Source of the DNA: Treponema sp.
Lineage (GTDB): Bacteria > Spirochaetota > Spirochaetia > Treponematales > Treponemataceae
Length of the DNA stretch: 57,149 nucleotides
Assembly: GCA_016293495.1 (NCBI GenBank)
Contig: JAEDED010000014.1
Coordinates: forward strand, 1 to 57,149
Direction: 5' to 3'
Shown here: positions 56,867 to 57,149 of the stretch, piece by piece
Position numbering within the stretch: position 1 is the first letter of the stretch
Layout of the letters: every line of letters starts with the position of its first letter
The notes under the pieces: generated by a model
Seen by the model: the letters and a program-made list of their open reading frames with translations, nothing else
The model's database searches: none
What the model was told of the DNA's origin: nothing
Program-made: the position numbers and the translations under genes

Positions 56867-57149
56867 TCACTTCGGCAGCAAAACTTTTTCCAGACCAATA
56901 AAAGTAAGTGTCCAGCCAACTTCGTTCGGATCGCCTTCCCATTGTCCTATAGTATTAAATCCAAGTTTTTTATACATAGCCTGAGATTTTTTATTTGATA
57001 TTACAGTGTCAAGTCGAAGTGTCTTACAGCCGGTGTCATAAGCCATTTTTTCATAAAAAGACATAAACGCGCTGCGAGGCCACTGAAAAAGTCCGTTAAA
57101 GACTGAATTTACAAACACCATTTGAATATAGTAAAATTTATTCAGGTGG
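56867..57149 (-). CDS. GNAT-family N-acetyltransferase, 5' end outside window
   Basis: Only the C-terminal ~93 residues are present; the frame is open to the window edge (…NKFYYIQM VFVNSVFNG...). GNAT features: MSFYEKMAYDTGCKTLRLDT (helix and strand after the acetyl-CoA loop) and NKKSQAMYKKLGFNTIG, the canonical C-terminal motif. The acetyl-CoA loop itself is unusual: the frame reads LFQWPRSAFM, while a shift of one base gives SGLAARL, which fits the family better. This suggests two compensating frame changes (near 57085 and 57065) or local sequence error. Substrate unknown. Confidence 0.75.
   Translation of the reverse strand, partial: HLNKFYYIQMVFVNSVFNGLFQWPRSAFMSFYEKMAYDTGCKTLRLDTVISNKKSQAMYKKLGFNTIGQWEGDPNEVGWTLTFIGLEKVLLPK

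Noticed and set aside
1..57149. CRISPR arrays, tRNAs, rRNAs or an integrase/attachment site
   Set aside because: No regular spaced repeats, no cloverleaf sequences or rRNA-like stretches, and no recombinase reading frame were seen.

Overview
The window looks like chromosome from a host-associated treponeme (Spirochaetota). This rests on several points: many lipoproteins with a spirochaete-style signal (short hydrophobic stretch ending in S-C), moderate-to-low GC, an outer-membrane protein with a poly-G tract in its promoter, a FeoA-FeoB fusion, and a fermentative, amino-acid and branched or aryl-acid metabolism typical of gut or rumen treponemes. No 16S rRNA or tRNA is present, so the genus is an inference.

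Layout. 1-3087: type I restriction subunit HsdR, open on the left and broken by a stop codon. 3190-5823: ribosomal protein S4, a lipase-like protein and a small HTH pair. 5924-12010: acyl-CoA synthetase plus indolepyruvate oxidoreductase (iorAB copy 1), a CDF metal transporter and an ArsC-like protein. 12111-19890: a lipoprotein, a three-gene ABC exporter and a ferric-iron-type ABC importer. 19955-27378: GH16 glucanase, HD protein, lipoprotein/glycosyltransferase pair, DAACS symporter, an apparently independent small RNA, and an AraC regulator. 27559-32576: a periplasmic-sensor diguanylate cyclase, FeoAB, a Cys-rich FeoB partner and an orphan ECF S component. 32685-40008: paaK, a complete TrpP-type ECF transporter, a decayed paaI and iorAB copy 2. 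40120-49925: acyl-ACP thioesterase, a binding protein/kinase/regulator three-component system and a convergent galactofuranose-type ABC transporter. 50128-57149: lipoprotein, TetR, TcdA, an unrecognised conserved protein, an AAA-ATPase/nuclease, a candidate type I toxin-antitoxin locus, an IS3-type remnant, the poly-G-controlled outer-membrane protein and a partial GNAT.

Working together. The two iorAB copies, the AMP-forming synthetase, paaK, the broken paaI and the TrpP/ECF transporter suggest salvage or fermentation of aromatic and branched amino acids via 2-oxo acids, acyl-CoA and free acids. FeoAB with its Cys-rich partner and the ferric-type ABC importer cover ferrous and ferric iron. 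The YtfQRT-YjfF-type sugar importer is probably controlled by the neighbouring three-component system.

Most notable signals: (1) a convergent small hydrophobic peptide and antisense-type RNA (55263-55484) resembling a type I toxin-antitoxin module; (2) a 14-G tract between -35 and -10 of an outer-membrane protein gene, a likely phase-variation switch; (3) an uncharacterised ~205-nt RNA with strong promoter, terminator and a 15-codon ORF (26215-26420); (4) a repeated TATAAT-N6-7-ATG arrangement implying leaderless mRNAs; (5) several decaying genes (hsdR, paaI, a 5'-nucleotidase fragment, an AraC fragment, an IS remnant) and repeat-like insertions inside otherwise intact reading frames.
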